From Euborellia annulipes (lineage: Eukaryota; Arthropoda; Insecta; Dermaptera; Anisolabididae), in assembly GCA_023213315.1 (NCBI GenBank), contig JAKCPI010011665.1, positions 16,555-80,554 on the forward strand: a stretch of DNA of 64,000 nucleotides, written 5' to 3'. Below, one piece after another: positions 43,104 to 54,196 of the stretch. The translations under genes and the position numbers were made by a program. Under the pieces are notes generated by a model. That model worked only from the letters and a program-made list of their open reading frames with translations. It was not told where the DNA came from and searched no databases. Positions within the stretch are counted from its first letter, which is position 1. Every line of letters starts with the position of its first letter.

Positions 43104-43982
43104 AAAAACGTATGATAGGGTTGGAGGGAAAAAGTGAGGTCCGTCGACCCCGCATAGCGAGATTTTGATGGATATACACGATTTGAGGTCCCCTGAATTC
43201 AAAAATTTCGCGACCTGGTCTGTGTGTCTGTCTGGGTTCAATTTAAAGCATGAAGGAATTGAGCTAGGAGGTTGAAATTTTATATATATGTGTTAAACAT
43301 CCCCCGGGCAAGGGCGTCCGCAGGATTTTTTGCAGGGGGAGGCAAGGATTTTTTGCAGGGGGGGCAAGTCACTTCCAGATAAGTTAAAAAAAACGTATTT
43401 TGATATTAATAATGTTATACATCTCTTAGTATTTAAAGCTTTCTCACCGCGTCAAGGTGGATGTATACTGTGAAAGGTTTTTTTGTATTTTTTGTTTGTT
43501 TTATACATTTTTTTGTATCATTTTAATTTTCCAGGGGGGGGGGGCAAGTGCCTGGTTGACCGAGAAAATAAGCTTTTAATCAAAATCGACCAAAGAGTAC
43601 TATTACTTTGCAGATGTACTTTTTCAGTTTTTTTCGATTTTCTCAAAATTCACTCCAACGATTTTTTTTTTATTCATAAATCAATTATTTTTTAGATTCT
43701 CTTTAAAATGTATATTCTCGTTTTGCCCTCAAAATTGTTTGAAGCACACTTTACTCTTGTGCTTCATAGAGAAGATAGAAATGGTTGCCATGGTAACAAA
43801 ATATAAATATTTTCCCATACTTATAAATTTTACATCTGAATTCAAATATTCCCTACTGCCGGGAACTAAATACATGTCGACACAAAAAATCTGGTGTGAC
43901 AAGCACAGTACACAACTTTCGATTACCGAAGGTAAGAGAAAGTTGTGTGCTGTGCGCCAGTCACACCAGATTTTTTTTCTCA
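43104..43982 (+). mobile_element. Family A copy A18, replaced head, nested G-rich insert
   Basis: The head is replaced by a 55-bp block (43104-43160) also found at 50839-50893. The body is interrupted at about 43311-43561 by a hAT-like G-rich segment beginning CAAGGGCGTCCGCAGG, and continues to a complete hairpin (43884-43978). Confidence 0.75.
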
Positions 43983-44584
43983 AAAGAGTAAACTTGGTTC
44001 ACTTTTGCTCTTAACCCCTCCCTATCTCTGCTATTTCTATAAAAATGATTACCAGACAGCGTTTATTATAAAATAATTAACTAAAAAACTGATTTGTTCA
44101 AAATTAAATTTAGAGTTGATTCATCTTGATTGAATAAGGAGTGAAGGCTTTTTTTTTTTTTATTAAGGAAATAAATTTTATAACCAAATGATAGCTGAAT
44201 AGGTAATTAGATTAGGTTAAACTTTTGCTGATGATAAAAAATTATTTTTTAAACGGATTAATGGATCACGTATGCAAAGATAAAATGTAAATATTAAATT
44301 ATAGTTAAAAAAAAAAAAAAAAAACTAATCCTCTTTCACTTTTCCCACGTAAAATCTTTTTTTTTTCTAAAGGATCTTTAGAGCATACCAATTTTATGCA
44401 AATATTTAATGAATATCTAAATGCTATTTAAAAAAAAAAAAAAAATTTGTTTATATTTCTATGAGATTTTAGAAAAGAGAGAAATTAATAAAATAAAAGA
44501 ATTACCATTGGGATTGTTCTTGTTAAGCAAGTTGAAGCAATTCTGAACCTCTATATAATCAAATACGTGTAGGTAGAATGAATG
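43983..44584. other. AT-rich DNA without recognised feature
   Basis: Homopolymer-rich; nothing recognised. Confidence 0.4.
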
Positions 44585-44875
44585 AGCAGGTAGCTAGTTA
44601 TATTTCAATTTATTAATATATGAGGGCCGACGTTTCGGTCACATATGGGACCATCCTCAGGGTTAATGTCCGAAAATATATATAATCCTCGCCAAATTAT
44701 ATTTGGCATACATAATTGTACGTAGCTTAATCATGATAATGCCTCAAATTGTATTATTATCATAACATGAACAGAGAGTGAATATCATTCAAAAGGATGG
44801 TCCCATATGTGACCGAAACGTCGGCCCTGGTTTATTATTAAATTGAAATATAACTAGCTACATATACATATTTGA
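44585..44875. mobile_element. Penelope-type foldback repeat (Q6)
   Basis: Arms of about 70 bp (44590-44656, 44797-44870): GTAGCTAGTTATATTTCAAT to its complement, each with CCGACGTTTCGGTC. The minus-strand motif at 44624-44662 is complete (CTGAGGA plus T, GGTC/GACC, GAAA, CGTC); the plus-strand one lacks the CTGA. Confidence 0.7.
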
Positions 44876-44980
44876 TTATCAACAGCTATATACCTCCTTC
44901 AAATAAAACCTCTGGATAGGTAGAAAATCTAATAAATTTAATAATATTACAGCAATGAAAAACTTAACTATGAGTATTTC

Positions 44981-45341
44981 AAAAAAAAAAATATGGTGTG
45001 AATAGCGCACAACACTCAACTTTCTCTTACCTTCGGAAATCGAAAGTTGTGTTCTGTGCTTGTCACACCAGATTTTTCGTGTCGACATATATTTAGTTTC
45101 CGACAGTACGGTACATTCAAATTTCAGGATAAGTATGGGAAAATATTTATATTTTGTTGCCATGTAATTTCTCCTATCTTTTCTATGGAGTACAAGAGTA
45201 AAGTGGTCTTCAGAAGGTTTCAATGACAAAATGAGATTTTGGATTCAGGGGACCTCAAAACAAGTAGGCCTATATCCATTAAAATCTCGACAATAAATTT
45301 TTGACATGAATCCAATACTTTCTCTCTATATCTATTCATAT
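44981..45341 (-). mobile_element. Family A copy A19, split by a Penelope-type element
   Basis: Hairpin and deleted body; the head stem is broken at 45342 and resumes at about 46440-46472 (CAATAGGTAAGAGAAAGT). Confidence 0.75.
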
Positions 45342-45343
45342 AT

Positions 45344-46410
45344 AGAATGGAAAAGAACAAGTACAGGTGCAGCAAATGAAGAGAGCCTTTGGATGCTAAA
45401 TGCCGAAAAAGGAGACGTTTCGGACAAAATTTATTTGTCCATCTTCAGTCCTCGCTACAAAAATATACAAATTTTAAATAAACAACACAGTTGCGAAATT
45501 CAATTACATGATTAATTACGTGATTAATAGTTATATTCTTGAACAATTTTATGAATATTATTTTATGAATTTATCAAGAATATAACTATTAATCACCACA
45601 CAGATTGTGCAGACCTTAGTCTCGCTTATGATGCTGTGCTTGATTGGGATCTTTAAAATTATTCTTTCAATGGTGGACTGCCAGTCGCTCTAAAAATCAA
45701 AGCTGTCGTGCGTAAAAATACCCTTTTTCGACCTCCGAAACATTGACTCATTTTCTCTCCTTGGTAACATGTTAAAATTTAAAAACTATAATGTAATTTT
45801 ATTTTGTATTTTTCATTAATAATGCCATCAACGAAATCTCAACCCTGTGAGACAACCAAAACGAATCTTTGAATTTTTTAATTATTAAATCACTTAAAAT
45901 ATTTATAATATTGTCGGAATATGTCAATGATGATATTAAACTTAGAGTAATCCTATAAGAGTTGTATATATTAATAATTAATAAAAAAATAGAAAAAAAG
46001 AAAAAAATGAAATCTAATCAAAATAAAAATAAAACTATTTTTAATGTGAATTTAGTAGAAAAAGATAATACAAACGATTTGAATTTATATTAGTATTAAA
46101 AAGAAATAATTTCATTATCTTATAGACACTCACGAAACATTGACACTCGCCTATTTTTATAAAAATATACATGCGCACAAATTCGTGCCAAAACAACAAT
46201 GACAACTTTGTGCCTAATTAATTTATAAGCCAAGTAAGATCCATTGTAATTGAATTTCGCAACTGTGTTGTTTATTTAAAATTTGTATATTTTTGTAGCG
46301 AGGACTGAAGATGGACAAATAAATTTTGTCCGAAACGTCTCCTTTTTCGGCATTTAGCATCCAAAGGCTCTCTTCATTTGCTGCACCTGTACTTGTTCTT
46401 TTCCATTCCA
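45344..46410. mobile_element. Penelope-type 1.07-kb foldback element (Q7)
   Basis: 165-bp near-identical inverted arms (45344-45508, 46244-46410) run from AATGGAAAAGAACAAGTACA inward. Hammerhead-like motifs lie at 45410-45455 (minus) and 46298-46344 (plus). The spacer holds a smaller palindrome (45517-45597) and the block also seen at 13577-13670. No reverse transcriptase. Confidence 0.8.
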
Positions 46411-46473
46411 TAACATCAACAGCAACTTCTCTTCGAATTATATTCATATATATCAATAGGTAAGAGAAAGTAA

Positions 46474-47084
46474 AAAACTAGACTATTAGAAAGAATTTTT
46501 CAATGCGGTTTTTTTTTTAATGAATTAAATTCATAAGGGAATAAATATTGTATCAGAAAGTTATAATTTTTTTTAAATGACTTATTAATTAAAAAATTAT
46601 GAAAATTAATTTTTTTGTTATTAAGCAAATACAGAAAAACAAAGTCTTACAATAATTTAAATTTTTTTTTTAAATTTAAAAATGAATTTTTTATTATTAT
46701 TAATCACATATTAATTAAGAAAAATTTGAAATAAGCTTAAATGATTTATTTAAAAATTAGCTGTCAAATAGTTCAGCACTCTTGCAAAAGATGGCAGGCT
46801 CGTCTAACAGCCGGTATTATCAGATCCCCTATTAGCTTATATCTGGCCTATATTTATATATTTTTAGGCTTTTATAAATGAAACATAATATATAATAACA
46901 TTTATAAAGTATTCAAGATCAATGAAAATCAACCACAGATGCACTAGATTTATTAGCTACCATTCTGACATCTCTTGGCAAATTTTCGTATTAGATGTTT
47001 TATTGTTGGCTTACTTTTTAAGACACATAACGCCATCATATTGGCAAAAACATGCGTAACAGCTACGCTCTTATTCCCCCTTAA
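46474..47084 (+). mobile_element. Family B MITE, copy 4, left tip missing
   Basis: Starts at the ACTAGACTATTA block directly after family A and ends TTATTCCCCCTTAA (TTAA 47081-47084). More diverged than the others. Confidence 0.75.
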
Positions 47085-47109
47085 GCTACATGAACTAAAT
47101 AAACCTACA

Positions 47110-47210
47110 AAAATTTTCGGCCTTTTAGTGTTTTTATTGCTGTATTTAATTTCAATAAATACCCCACGTATGTTTTTTGGGCCACCCATCCGCAATTCAG
47201 CCAATTTTTA
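47110..47210 (-). mobile_element. S3 SINE fragment
   Basis: Tail CTAAAAGGCCGAAAA and the GGATGGGTGGCCCAAAAAAC block of S3 on the minus strand. Confidence 0.45.
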
Positions 47211-48009
47211 TTAAATTTTTACAAATTTAATAGCCTAAAACTTATATAATTGAAACAAAGGATGTCCTCTCCATCCTATAAACTTGGTGTGTACTCAGAG
47301 AAGTTTATTAAATAGAATATAATACCTCTTGAAGCACCTATATCTTTTAGTGCAATGCTCTAATAGGTCTTATGAAACAACAACAACAACAAGCCGTTGG
47401 TTGTTCCTTTACAAACAATTTAATAACAATTAATAGCAAGCTAAGAACTCTCGCATATGTGTGGGAATTCTGGTTAACGCATCCCAGACAGACAGACCGA
47501 ATATCTTCTTCTTTTTAAAGCCCTTCTTCCTTCATTTTCCATTCACGACTTCTCATTAACATTGTAAATGTTTTTTTTTTCTCGCTATTGTTCTCACAGA
47601 AATGAATCCATGACTCCAAGTTGTTTACCCTACAACACACACACACACACACACACATTTAACATTTAATTTAATGATTATGAAAATGTGTAATAATAAA
47701 ATGAAAATGAAATTAATTTATTTAAATTATCTATTTACTGGTATATAATTGGCTAATGTCCGTCTGTCTGTCTGTTTGTCACGCTCTGTTTGACCAACTT
47801 GAGAAAATAAAAATATCGACATTTGTCAACGCCTCTAACCTTTAGGGCACAGGAGTGAGTAAAGTAAAGATTTAATTATCCGAATTAATTCGAATCCGAG
47901 ACGTCTTGTTAATCAAACAAAATTTAATAAACATTTTGTAGAAAATCTAAAAATCAGATCCTATAAAATTTTAATTTAATCAATTTTTTACAAGATAAAT
48001 TTGATTTAT
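47211..48009. other. AT-rich DNA with (AC)n and (GTCT)n
   Basis: (AC)n at 47635-47656 and GTCTGTCTGTCTGTTTGTC at 47762. No exon recognised. Confidence 0.4.
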
Positions 48010-48172
48010 GACTCTTTAGTCATAGTTCAGTGAAAGAGAGTTTCTTCCTCTTGTGCTTTGGTCAAGGGTTCATATCCTGTTACATGTAACAAACATTTAT
48101 TTCATTTGAATCGGCTATCAATCCAGAGGGGGTCTAATTGACCTTCGATGCCGAAAAAGACTAAGGTTGTTC
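48010..48172 (+). mobile_element. S2 SINE copy, diverged
   Basis: Head with TAGTTCAGTGAAAG (box-A-like), AGGGTTCATATCC (box-B-like), the TATTTCATTTGAATCGG linker and GGTCTAATTGACCTTCGATG tail. Confidence 0.65.
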
Positions 48173-48431
48173 GGATAGTACCCCGTAAGTCATAATAGAA
48201 TCTAATTTTTTTTTATTAAAATGAAAAGTTTGAATGCCAAAATTCCTTATTATAATTTAGTCGTGACCTATCATAGTTTATAATTGTATTAAGTTAATAA
48301 TTTAATTACCAAAAATAATAAATGAATGACTTTTGACTTGAGCAGTATTTCACGTAATTCAAATCTGGCAAAATTGCATTTATCAGCTGTTAATTTTAAA
48401 TCTTAAAAGCCTTCAATTTTATTTTATTTAA

Positions 48432-48512
48432 CTAGACGCAAAGCCCCGCCTTCGGCGGGTCTTTCCGTCTAGCCAGGGGGCTGCGCCCCCTGGACCTCCT
48501 TGCTCGCCTACT
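48432..48512 (+). repeat. GC-rich double hairpin, family J copy 1
   Basis: CTAGACGCAAAGCCCCGCC, then TTCG, then GGCGGGTCTTTCCGTCTAG form one hairpin; CCAGGGGGCTGCGCCCCCTGG forms a second. Strikingly GC-rich in this AT-rich DNA. A related copy lies at 60538. Confidence 0.7.
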
Positions 48513-48644
48513 TATATACATACCGGTACATACATTTTCCCTTTTCATTTTTATATGTAGAGATTATTTTAGCGGTTAATTATTCATGAACTTAAGATTT
48601 TTTGTGAATCATATCCTTTCCGGGACTCTCCCGGTACACAGACA

Positions 48645-48752
48645 AAAAATTTACGCTGATATTTTAGAATTCAAAATGTAAATAAATAAAAAAAATCGTA
48701 AACATGGGTAAATATTTATATTTTGTTACCATGGCGCTATCCCTGAGGCCTG
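48645..48752 (-). mobile_element. Family A fragment
   Basis: GTAAACATGGGTAAATATTT and TTTTGTTACCATGGC match the reverse body. Confidence 0.6.
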
Positions 48753-49705
48753 ATTGATTGTTTCACACATCGGACACCCTCTTACTTGTTAGCCTTTTAT
48801 ATATAAGTATGATATTTTACAATGATCAGTTTAAACACAATGAACGATTTGCGAGAAAAAATATCGTAAAATGGAAAAAAAAATGTAACTGACAGCGAGA
48901 AATGAGTATTATTTTATGCGACGTTGCCAGACTGGTCTGAGTCTCATTTTTAAATATTGGTGACACTCATTTTGGAGAATTTTTTGACTTTCTTGTTAAA
49001 ATTTCTTTAAAAGATTTCTGTAGAAAATTTTGATTTTATGTTTAACGTATTGCTCGAAAGTGAATTGATAAAATGTACGTTTTTTCTTTTTTTACCTATT
49101 GCAGAGGTGGCTATATAATTCGATATTTGAGCCTTTCGTCGACATCCCCCATAGGCTACATGTTAAATTTCAATTTTTAAAAAATTAATTACTCTATAAC
49201 CGTTCGGCAGATCTGCTTCAAAATTTTATTTTATACCTATGTGATAGTGATTAATAACATATTAAAAAATTAGCTTTTAATCTAACAAAGTGCTTTAATG
49301 TTCGAACAACCTTAATATGAAATTTAAAAAAAAAAAATTCGTATTATCTAGGTAATTTGCTTTTTATTTCCAATCGAGTATTTATTTAGAAATCATAAAA
49401 TTTTCTATTCATCGCTAATATGTCAATAAATTTTTTTTATTTTTCTTTCAACTTTCACAATTAGTATGCCGCATTCTTGTTTGTCTCCACACCCTAGAAA
49501 GCAAGTCATCTCTCCCCCCCCCCCCCCTACCTGTATTTTGCCCTAAAGGCTAATTCGATTGCGTTTTATAATTTGTTTACAAACAGAATGTGTCGTTTTT
49601 GAGTATTAAGTTAACGGAAATTAATTAATTATACATAAATAGGCAGGCTGTTTAACATTTTCTAAATTTATGAATTATTTATACTAATAAGATGAGAGTA
49701 AATCA
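48753..49705. other. AT-rich DNA without recognised feature
   Basis: A C run at about 49514-49528. No exon or repeat family recognised. Confidence 0.4.
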
Positions 49706-50370
49706 TAAAAAAAAATCTGAAGTGACTGGCGCACAGCACACAACTTTCTCTTACCTTCGGTAATCGAAAGTTGTGTTCTGTGCTTGTCACACCAGATTTT
49801 TTGTGTTGACATGTATTTAGTTTCCGACAGTAGGGTACATTGGATTTTCAAGATGTCAAATTTATAAGTATGGGAAAATATTTATATTTTGTTACCATGG
49901 CAACCATTTCTCCTATCTTTCCTATGAATTACAAGACTAAAGTGGTCTTCAGAAGATTTCAATGGCAAAATGAGAATATACATTTTAAAGATAATTGACT
50001 TTTGAATTTTAATCAAAATCGTTGGATCGAATTTTGAGAAAATCGAAAAAAAAAAAAAACTGAAAAAGTGCATCAGTAAAGTACTAGTACTCTTTGGCCA
50101 ATTTTGATCAAAAGCTTCGTGTCACGTGCCAGGGGGGTAAGTAACTTGAATTTAAAATTTCAACCCCCCTAGCTCTTTTCGTTTTCGTTCTTGAGATATT
50201 TTGTTCACACACAGACAGACAGACAGACCAAGTCGCGAAAACCATTTTTTTTGGATTCAGGGGACCTTAAAACGTGAATATCCATAAAAATCTCGACATC
50301 GAATTTTTGACATGAATCCAATACTTTCTCTCTCTATATATTAACATATATATGGAGGTAAGAGAAAGTA
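49706..50370 (-). mobile_element. Family A copy A20, full length
   Basis: Hairpin 49710-49803, body, (CAGA)n at 50209-50228, head ending GAGGTAAGAGAAAGTA. Confidence 0.87.
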
Positions 50371-50559
50371 AAAATTAATAAAACACAATAAAGAATTTTT
50401 TTTATAGATTTTTTTCGGCATCTTAATCATTTACACTTAATATTTAAAAAAAAAAAATTGTATTATTAATAAATTTTCTCTTTTGTTTCAGGTGAGTTGA
50501 AAAATTTTCTTCAAATATTATCTACTGTTTGTGAGTAAAATTTTATTTATTTATTTCTC

Positions 50560-50610
50560 AAATTCTGCCGACGTTTCGGTTGATTCTTCAAACTTGGCTT
50601 TTGTTCAAAA
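50560..50610 (-). mobile_element. Penelope-type motif, degenerate (Q8)
   Basis: CTGCCGACGTTTCGGTTGATTC keeps the GAAACGTC part on the minus strand, but the CTGANGA core is lost. Confidence 0.4.
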
Positions 50611-50699
50611 GCGAAACATTTAATTTTCCCCAAATTGTGCCCCAAATATTGGTTAATCATCATTTTGAATCATTTTTGTCGCCGAACGATTTAAAATTT

Positions 50700-50960
50700 C
50701 TTGCTCAGGGACCCACATCTTCTCAGAGACCCACATCTTGTGGGTACGTGGAGCCCGAGCTGGGACATGCAGTCCTTCAACTTTTCAACAGGCGTCAGAC
50801 CGTCCGACGGGCCGGCCCGTCCTATTTCTTCCGGTCGCAAAAACGCATGATAGGGTTGGAGAGAAAAGTGAGGTTCGCCGACCCCGCATCGCGGGAATAA
50901 GGCAAGGACAGAAGAAATTCATGCCTTCTATTCCCGAATTTCTTTATTTATATTCCGATT
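50700..50960. other. GC-rich island of unknown nature
   Basis: Contains a direct repeat of GACCCACATCTTCTCAG-type units, a GACGGGCCGGCCCGTC palindrome, and a 55-bp block (50839-50893) repeated at 43104-43160, so at least part is repetitive. Open frames on both strands were not recognised. Confidence 0.5.
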
Positions 50961-51060
50961 AAAATTAAAGTTAGATCGCCCTGGTTATATTTAATTTTTA
51001 AAAACACTTATTGGAAAGCTTTATTTTAAATATATAAGAATAAATAAGAGAAGTTTTTAA

Positions 51061-51445
51061 GTGAAATGTGATGTAAAGACGGCTTTAAATTTTTTACGTT
51101 TACTTTTTATTTTATTTTTAAGAGTAATTTGGTTAGTTTTTTTTATTAGTGGTCTTAAAAAGCAGTGTGTGTGTGTGTGTGGTGTGTGGTGGTCGTTCTG
51201 CATGAATGGAAGGAAGGCAGGAGAGGAGCTAGGGAGTGGAGTGAATGGCCGCCTAAAGAAAAGTGAAATGAGAAGTCCTTGGGACTTGAGGCTGAGGCTC
51301 TAAGTGAAACGAAGGCTCAGGTAGCAGGCAGGCTAGTCCACTAGCTAGCTAGCTAGCCACTTGTTCTGCTCTCCATGCCAACTAACACAAATACACGTGC
51401 TGTGCTTGCTAATCGATACAATTCCAGAGTGATAAATAAAAAAAT
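51061..51445 (+). other. Unique-looking island, possible non-coding exon
   Basis: (GT)n at 51164-51181, then balanced-GC DNA with a short frame (MNGRKAGEELGSGVNGRLKK..) that stops soon after. GGCTCAG before GTAGCA near 51320 could be a donor. (GCTA)n at 51340-51356. Evidence for an exon is weak. Confidence 0.25.
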
Positions 51446-51570
51446 AAAAAATCTGGTGGGAAACGAGCACATTCACTCAACCACTTATTCTTATATTTTC
51501 ACACAATATTATATCATATTCAAACATTAGAAAACTATTATTTTATTTTGTAGATTTTAATTTCAAATTT

Positions 51571-51740
51571 GCCAGTGACCCGAGGCTCAGGGCGAGGACA
51601 TTAGCTTCTTGTGCCTACGGTCCCGGGTTCACTTCCCGTACCAAGCGAGAAAATTTTATTTCATTTGAATTGAATACAAATCATTTGAAATAAATAGGGA
51701 TGAGGTCTAAATGGCCTTAGATGCCGAAAAAGACCTAGAA
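51571..51740 (+). mobile_element. S2 SINE, full length
   Basis: Box-A-like AGGCTCAGGGCGAGG, box B GGGTTCACTTCCC, linker, and GGTCTAAATGGCCTTAGATG tail. It ends directly against a solitary family A hairpin. Confidence 0.8.
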
Positions 51741-51826
51741 TAAAATCTGATCGCACAGCACACAACTTTCCCTTACCTTCGGTAATCGAAAGTTGTGTTC
51801 TGTGCTTATCACACCAGATTTTTTGT
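51741..51826 (-). repeat. Solitary family A terminal hairpin
   Basis: Both arms of the hairpin (AAAATCTGATCGCACAGCAC .. CACCAGATTTTT) without any family A body. Confidence 0.8.
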
Positions 51827-51984
51827 GTGATTTCAAATTTTTTTTTGGGGGCGGGGTGAGGGAGGAGCAAGTCTTGTTTTATTTCGTCTTAAATATTTAA
51901 TTTTGTACAGTTTCTATACTCGTAGATGTATTTTGAAGTATTTTATTTAGATTTAATTGAGGTGTATTACTGATAATACAATTT

Positions 51985-52240
51985 AAGGTGCAGGAAATCC
52001 CAAATGAGCAACGCAGCTAGTCGTTTTTTTCAATTTCGATTTAACATAAAGTGCCATAGCCAACGTTTATATTATAAATAATTTCTTTAGTCAATATGTC
52101 CAAGAGGATCAATTTATTGACAATGGCTTGGCCCTGATGCTGGTCCTATATGTGACCGAAACGGCACTTTATGTTAAATAAAAATTGAAAAAACGACTAG
52201 CTGCGTTGCTCATTTAGAATTTCCTGAACCTTATATTTTA
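51985..52240. mobile_element. Penelope-type foldback repeat (Q9)
   Basis: Arms (51988-52057, 52164-52234) share GAGCAACGCAGCTAGTCGTT and AACATAAAGTGCC inversely. Plus-strand motif at 52131-52167: CTGATGCT, GGTC/GACC, GAAA, but CGGC replaces CGTC and A9 is C, so it is likely inactive. Confidence 0.65.
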
Positions 52241-52278
52241 TTTAGAATAATATAAAATTTTTCCAAATAACGTCACTG

Positions 52279-52638
52279 GCTATCTTTCCTATGAAGTATA
52301 AGAGTAAAGTGGTCTTCAGAAGATTTCAATAGAAAAATGAGAATATATATTTTAAAGAGCATCTAAAAAATCATTGATTTTTGATTTTTAAACAAAACCG
52401 TTGGAGCGATTTTAGAGAAAATCGAAAAAAAAAAACTGACCAAGTGCATCAGTAAAGTATTAGTACTCTTTGGCCGATTTTGTTCAAAAGCTTCCTGTTA
52501 CGTCCAAGGGAAATATAAAGTTTAAAATTTCCTTCTTGAAATATTTTGTTCACAGACCTCCACAGACGTTTATCCCCATCAAATCTCGATATAAAATTTT
52601 TGACATGAATCCAATACTTTCTCTCTATATATATTAAC
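52279..52638 (-). mobile_element. Family A copy A22, interrupted
   Basis: Reverse body to head; the head stem is interrupted at 52639 by a hAT MITE and picks up at 54055. Confidence 0.75.
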
Positions 52639-54054
52639 TAGGAACCGACCGAATATTCGGTTTCGGTTACGGTTCGGCCAGTTTCGGCCAAAAATCATGG
52701 TTTCGGCCGTAGTTTCGGTTTCGGCCAAAAAGTGGCCGAACCTTTCGGCCAAAAAGTGGCCGAACCTTTCGGCCAAAAAGTGGCCGAACCTTTCGGCCGG
52801 CCGAAACCAGAGTCTGAAAAAAATGGGATGAGACTCGAATCCAAAAAAAAAAAAAAAAGGTCAAATAATTTGCACTTGAGGGAGAAAAAAATTTTAGTCT
52901 CCCTAAAAAAAAAAATTAGGTGTTAGCTGTGTCTTCTACACAGCCGGTAGCTTTTAACGTGACAACGTCTTTTGCTTGATTTCAAAAAAAAAATTTTTCT
53001 CTTACCTATATTGAAATATAAAGAGAGAAAGTATTGTTTTTTTTTTTTTTTTTTTTTTTTACTAGTAGTTTGTTTTCATAAATAAACATGTTCAAACATT
53101 TTCATTGAAACAATATATGACAGGTGTGGCCAAACTTTTATCCATTAAGGGCGACATATGCTTAAAAATGAGGTTTTTCGAAAAAAAATTAATTTTGGAG
53201 TTAATTACTCGGGATTTTTTTATTTGTTCTATTAGAAGTTATCTTTCTGCTCTAAATGACATCTCATTTAGTCTGATCTGATTAGCCGTTCGGAATCTAC
53301 AGGGGTTTAAAATTTCGAAAAATGAAATCCCGCCGAGTGCTCTCATGCGGTAAAATGACCTCATATCAAAAAAAAGAAAAAAAGCCCGGGGGTATTGAAC
53401 CACTCTTTCTAAAACTATATTTAGATTTAATGTAGCTTTTATGGTCAAGTAGCTAGGCGTTGCACAAGTAGGGCTATTTTTCGATATTTTTTTGCCTAAA
53501 AAATGAGGTTTTTCGAGAAAAAAACCAATTTTGGAGTTAATTACTCGGGATTTTTTTATTTATTCTATTAGAGGTTTTCTTTCTGCACCAAATGACATCC
53601 CATTTAGTCTGATCTGATTAGCCGTTCAGAATCTACAGGGGTTTAAACTTTCAAATTAGAATTTACCGCAGCGCGGTAAAATAAAATGATAGGAAAAAAA
53701 TAAATGGTGAAATCTTTAGCTGAAAACTCAATCTTTCTAACCGTATATTTCTCATAATTATACCTCTTAAGACAGAGGAGTTATTCAAGCCAATAAACTT
53801 TTTCGTGCATGCCCCTCTAACATGCCACTATAGACACATGATTTGTAAGACGTTGTCACGTCAAAAGGTAAAATGATTTTCACGGGAGGGAAAAAAAAAT
53901 TCAAAAAAAAAAAAAAAAGTAAAATGAAAAAAAAATTTTTATAGGAAATACAAGTTTCGGTTTCGGTTACGGTTTCGGCCGAAACTAAGGTTGAGGCCGA
54001 ATATTCGGTTTCGGTTTCGGTTTCGGCTGAAAATCTTGTTTCGGTCGGACCCTA
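52639..54054 (-). mobile_element. hAT MITE family F (F4) with nested insert
   Basis: TAGGAACCGACCGAATA start and the complement of TAGGGTCCGACCGAAAC at the end, with perfect duplication ATATTAAC (52631-52638, 54055-54062). Three tandem copies of a 27-bp GTGGCCGAACCTTTCGGCC unit lie at 52731-52801. A separate element occupies about 52918-53868. Confidence 0.9.
52918..53868. mobile_element. Element nested inside the family F MITE
   Basis: Inverted tips TTTTAACGTGACAACGTCTT (52952) and its near complement at 53848-53867. A GCTGTGT..ACACAGC hairpin lies just outside the left tip. Inside are two direct copies of a ~147-bp unit (53164-53310, 53499-53646) and a family A head scrap (52990-53036). 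Family not recognised. Confidence 0.6.
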
Positions 54055-54085
54055 ATATTAACATACAGGACATAGAGAAAAAAAA

Positions 54086-54164
54086 ACTGCATCAACACTC
54101 TTTAGTCAATTTCAAAAGAATGAATCCTTTCTTTAACAAATATTTTTAAAATAATATAAACTTT

Positions 54165-54196
<32 letters not shown>

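Noticed and set aside
46953..47204. 83-codon minus frame and a 25-codon frame from ATGGCG in family B
   Set aside because: Other family B copies have stops or frameshifts in the same place.
50580..50900. 106-codon frame in a GC-rich island
   Set aside because: No domain recognised, and part of it is a repeat also found at 43104; the frame is not conserved there.
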